A DNA stretch of 8,808 nucleotides. Origin: Comamonas sp. (GTDB lineage Bacteria > Pseudomonadota > Gammaproteobacteria > Burkholderiales > Burkholderiaceae_C). Position numbers and translations under genes: made by a program. The stretch is from assembly GCA_019236485.1 (NCBI GenBank), contig JAFAIY010000185.1, forward strand, positions 1-8,808. Direction: 5' to 3'. Each line of letters starts with the position of its first letter. The first letter of the stretch is position 1. A model generated the notes under the pieces. It ran no database searches. It was not told the origin of the DNA and saw nothing but the letters and a program-made list of their open reading frames with translations. This document shows positions 6,603-8,808 of the stretch, in pieces.

Positions 6603-7284
6603 TTCCGTCATCGGCCAGACCGTGCTCGAAGCCCGGGGCCTGACCAAGCGCTTTGCCGAGGGCAAGCTCGATGTGACCGTGCTGCAGGGCGTGGACCTGC
6701 AGGTCAAGGTCGGCGAGACGCTGGCCATAGTCGGGGCTTCGGGCTCGGGCAAGAGCACCTTGCTGCATCTGCTGGGCGGGCTGGATGCGCCGACCACGGG
6801 CAGCGTGAACCTGATGCGGCAGCCGCTGCACCAGCTCAGCCCGCAAAAGCAGGGCGCGCTGCGCAACCGGCATCTGGGCTTCATCTACCAGTTCCACCAT
6901 CTGCTGGCCGAGTTCTCGGCCCAGGAAAACGTGGCCATGCCGCTGCGCATTCGCCGCGATACCCGGGAAGACTGCCTGGAGCGCGCCGCCGAGATGCTGC
7001 GCGCCGTGGGCCTGGAGCAGCGCCTGGCCCACCGCCCCGCGGAGCTGTCCGGCGGCGAGCGCCAGCGCGTGGCGATCGCGCGTGCGCTGGTGACCCGCCC
7101 GGCCTGCGTGCTGGCCGATGAACCGACCGGCAACCTGGACCGCGGCACGGCCGAGACCGTGTTCGGCCTGATGCTGGAGCTGGCCCGCAGCCACGGTACG
7201 GCATTCGTGATGGTTACCCATGACGAATCGCTGGCCGCCCGCTGCGACCGCGTGGTGAGGCTGGTGCGCGGTCAGCTGAGCTGA
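6595..7284 (+). CDS. lolD: Lipoprotein-releasing system ATP-binding protein LolD
   Basis: A 229-residue ABC ATPase that powers lipoprotein release on the cytoplasmic side of the Lol complex. Walker A is GASGSGKST (47-55), the Q-loop lies in [13 protein letters not shown] (Q99), a LolD hallmark, the ABC signature is LSGGERQR (151-158), Walker B with catalytic Glu is VLADEP (172-177, E176), the D-loop is GNLD and the switch histidine is H209 in VTHD. I chose the ATG at 6595, which overlaps the lolC end by 8 nt (translational coupling) and gives the normal family length. A longer open frame reaching back to 6532 would run through lolC coding sequence and add a non-homologous extension. The gene ends 39 nt from the convergent chemoreceptor gene, and no clear intrinsic terminator is seen between them. 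Confidence 0.97.
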   Translation: MNDSVIGQTVLEARGLTKRFAEGKLDVTVLQGVDLQVKVGETLAIVGASGSGKSTLLHLLGGLDAPTTGSVNLMRQPLHQLSPQKQGALRNRHLGFIYQFHHLLAEFSAQENVAMPLRIRRDTREDCLERAAEMLRAVGLEQRLAHRPAELSGGERQRVAIARALVTRPACVLADEPTGNLDRGTAETVFGLMLELARSHGTAFVMVTHDESLAARCDRVVRLVRGQLS

Positions 7285-7323
7285 GGTTTCAGTCTTTGAG
7301 GTTGGATGCGGCTCAGCCTTTGA

Positions 7324-8742
7324 TCAGTAAGCGCCTGCAGCTGCGTTTCTGATAGCGAGGCTGGCCTGCTCGCGCGCCTGGGCGCGCAGCACGGCGGGCG
7401 TCTGCCGCGGCCGGCCGCTGCCGTCCACATCCTGGGCGTTCAGGTCGTCGCTCACCTCGCGCAATCTGGCGGATTGGGTCAGCGAGGATTGCACGACTTC
7501 GGCAATGATCTGCGTGACCTGGCGCGAGGCACTGACGATCTCCTCCATGGTCGAGCCCGCTGCGCGCACCTGGCTCACGCCCTGGCTGACCTGTTGCACC
7601 GAGGCCTGTATCAGCTGCTTGATCTCCTTGGCGGCTTCGGCGCTGTGCTGGGCCAGCTGGCGCACCTCGTTGGCCACCACGGCAAAGCCACGGCCTTGCT
7701 CGCCGGCACGCGCAGCCTCCACCGCGGCATTGAGGGCGAGCAGATTGGTCTGGAAGGCGATGGCGTCCATCACGCCGATGATGTCGCTGATTTTGCGCGA
7801 GCTGGCGCTGATGGACTCCATGGTCGCAACCACCTGCTGCACGGTCTGCCCGCCGGTTTCCGCCACCTGGCAGGCATCCTGGGCAAGGTCGTTGGCCTGG
7901 CGCGCATGGTCGGCGCTGTCGGTCAGGCCCTGCACCGTCAGGCGCAGGGTCTGGGCCGCCGTCACGCGGCGCGTGATATTGGTGGCGAACTTGACGATCT
8001 TGAACGGCCGTCCCTCGGCATCCAGTATGGGGTTGTAGCTGGCCTCTATCCATACCTGGCGGCCGTTCTTGCCCAGGCGCAAATACTGTCCCGTGTCATG
8101 CTGGCCCTGGCCCAGCTTGCGCCAGAACTGCTGGTAGGCCGCGCTTTGCCGCTCCTGCGGCGGCACAAAGATCCCGTGGTGCTGGCCCACCACTTCGGCC
8201 AGCGTATAGCCCATGGTCTGCAGAAACAGCGGATTGGCCGTGAGTATGGTGCCGTTCAGGTCGAACTCTATGATGGCCTGGACCTTGGCGATGGCCTCGA
8301 GCTGGCCGCGCGCATCGGCCTCGCGCTGCTGCTGGGCGGTGATGTCGATCGCATATTTGACGACCTTGCAGGGCCGGCCCTGAGGGTCGAATATGGGGTT
8401 GTAGCTGGCCTGCAGCCACACATCCTGCCCCTGGCTGTCGATGCGGCGGTAACGGCCGCTGTCATGCTCGCCCGCGGCCAGGCGCTGCCAGAACGCGGTA
8501 TAGGCGGGTGAGTTGCGGGTCTCCTCGTCCACGAATATGCGGTGATGCTGGCCGATGATCTGCTCTGCGCTATAGCCCATGGTGCGCAGGAAATTGTCGT
8601 TGGCCGCAAGCACATGGCCTTGCAGATCGAATTCGATCACGGCCTGGACCTGGTCCAGCGCCGCCAGCTTGCCCAGCATGTCGCTGCGTTGCTGCTTGTG
8701 GCGCAGTTGGTCCCAGAGGCCACGGTGCAGAAAACCGGTCAT
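7324..8742 (-). CDS. Soluble PAS-PAS methyl-accepting chemotaxis protein (BdlA-like)
   Basis: A 472-residue chemoreceptor without transmembrane segments or HAMP, so it probably senses an internal cue. Two PAS/PAC units cover about 32-137 and 154-259, each with the GQHH, FW..L, VW and ASYNPI...GRP.K landmarks. The signalling domain runs about 262-435, with the hairpin tip [20 protein letters not shown] then [13 protein letters not shown] (328-360; tip near E348). About 12 heptads flank each side of the tip, suggesting the short 24H class (E. coli Tsr is 36H). The tail ends AGAY with no CheR-docking pentapeptide. The domain order matches P. aeruginosa BdlA, a biofilm-dispersal regulator, but orthology is not shown. 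I prefer the ATG at 8742, which has AAGGGAG 6 nt upstream, to an in-frame GTG at 8802. The PAS ligand (haem, FAD or other) cannot be told. Confidence 0.93.
   Translation of the reverse strand: MTGFLHRGLWDQLRHKQQRSDMLGKLAALDQVQAVIEFDLQGHVLAANDNFLRTMGYSAEQIIGQHHRIFVDEETRNSPAYTAFWQRLAAGEHDSGRYRRIDSQGQDVWLQASYNPIFDPQGRPCKVVKYAIDITAQQQREADARGQLEAIAKVQAIIEFDLNGTILTANPLFLQTMGYTLAEVVGQHHGIFVPPQERQSAAYQQFWRKLGQGQHDTGQYLRLGKNGRQVWIEASYNPILDAEGRPFKIVKFATNITRRVTAAQTLRLTVQGLTDSADHARQANDLAQDACQVAETGGQTVQQVVATMESISASSRKISDIIGVMDAIAFQTNLLALNAAVEAARAGEQGRGFAVVANEVRQLAQHSAEAAKEIKQLIQASVQQVSQGVSQVRAAGSTMEEIVSASRQVTQIIAEVVQSSLTQSARLREVSDDLNAQDVDGSGRPRQTPAVLRAQAREQASLAIRNAAAGAY
7966..8283 (-). repeat. Second PAS/PAC copy of an in-gene tandem duplication
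   Basis: Residues 154-259 of the chemoreceptor align without gaps to residues 32-137; I count about 57 identities in 106 positions by eye. The offset is exactly 122 codons (366 bp). A 20-bp stretch starting TATGGGGTTGTAG at 8026-8045 recurs identically at 8392-8411. Confidence 0.85.
8332..8649 (-). repeat. First PAS/PAC copy of an in-gene tandem duplication
   Basis: Residues 32-137 of the chemoreceptor form the N-terminal PAS unit paired with 7966-8283. Residues that differ between the copies cluster in the [18 protein letters not shown] segment and in the IDSQGQD/LGKNGRQ loop, so the two pockets may bind or sense differently. Confidence 0.85.
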
Positions 8743-8748
8743 GAAGCG

Positions 8749-8755
8749 CTCCCTT
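8749..8755 (-). promoter_or_regulatory. Ribosome binding site that sets the chemoreceptor start
   Basis: AAGGGAG on the minus strand, 6 nt before the ATG at 8742, is the best Shine-Dalgarno match of any start I checked in the window. It supports the ATG over the GTG at 8802, which has only six upstream bases in the window to judge. Confidence 0.75.
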
Positions 8756-8808
8756 CGCCGTTCACGGAGGCTCAATGGTTGATTTGCTTCAAGATGTTTC
8801 ACGTAGGA

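Noticed and set aside
5151..6884. A 577-codon minus-strand open frame opposite lolC and the start of lolD
   Set aside because: It is rich in His, Asp, Gln and Arg without recognisable motifs and mirrors the third-position GC bias of lolC. I treat it as a shadow of the real genes.
7285..7323. A bidirectional terminator between lolD and the convergent receptor gene
   Set aside because: Only short 4-5 bp inverted repeats (for example CTGA-GGTT-TCAG) and a TCTTT are present. That is too weak to call an intrinsic terminator.
8743..8802. GTG start at 8802 for the chemoreceptor
   Set aside because: It adds 20 residues rich in Arg/Glu outside any domain, while a strong AAGGGAG precedes the ATG at 8742. 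It is not fully excluded, since the upstream sequence is cut by the window.
1..8808. A defence island, secondary-metabolite cluster, mobile element or CRISPR-related system
   Set aside because: Every sizeable gene belongs to a familiar family, and no repeats with spacers, integrase, transposase, tRNA junction or compositional break is visible.

Overview
The window is GC-rich and densely coded, with no gene-free stretch longer than about 130 bp. It looks like a chromosomal segment from a betaproteobacterium, most likely Comamonadaceae (Comamonas/Delftia/Acidovorax-like). This rests on the GC-biased codons, a periplasmic Bug-family (tripartite tricarboxylate type) binding protein, an RpfE-like gene beside recJ, and a LolC-type/LolD pair with no second permease gene beside it. 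No rRNA, tRNA, IS element, prophage gene or CRISPR array is visible. The organism call is inferred from gene content and could not be tested by a search.

The left half (1-4647) is one minus-strand run, read right to left: a Bug-family solute-binding protein (4647-3652), a formylglycine-type sulfatase (3597-2272), an RpfE-like protein usually annotated as 'phosphoglycerate mutase' (2220-1249), and the N-terminal two thirds of RecJ (1166 to the window edge). Gaps are about 50-85 nt. Two of the three gaps carry a 7-bp GC hairpin with a 4-nt loop only 5-6 nt after the stop codon. Read-through within the run is plausible, but the hairpins may set different expression levels.

A 127-bp divergent intergenic region (4648-4774) separates this run from a plus-strand MarR-family regulator (4775-5281). 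It holds overlapping TGAT/ATCA half-sites next to the MarR start, a second small dyad and a 9-bp direct repeat. The simplest reading is a small catabolic unit in which MarR represses itself and the divergent Bug-sulfatase pair, with a sulfate ester or its breakdown product as ligand. Ligand and regulation are inferred.

The right half holds a housekeeping lipoprotein-export pair, lolC-type permease (5349-6602) and lolD ATPase (6595-7284), overlapping by 8 nt and preceded by an 18-bp perfect palindrome. It converges on a soluble chemoreceptor (minus strand, 8742-7324) with two near-duplicate PAS domains and a short MCP signalling hairpin, resembling Pseudomonas BdlA in architecture.

Most of the window is well-known biology. 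The points most worth a second look are the MarR/Bug/sulfatase unit with its operator and variant sulfatase signature, the paired hairpins after stop codons, the RpfE-recJ linkage, and the palindrome before lolC. I do not see a clearly new multi-gene system.
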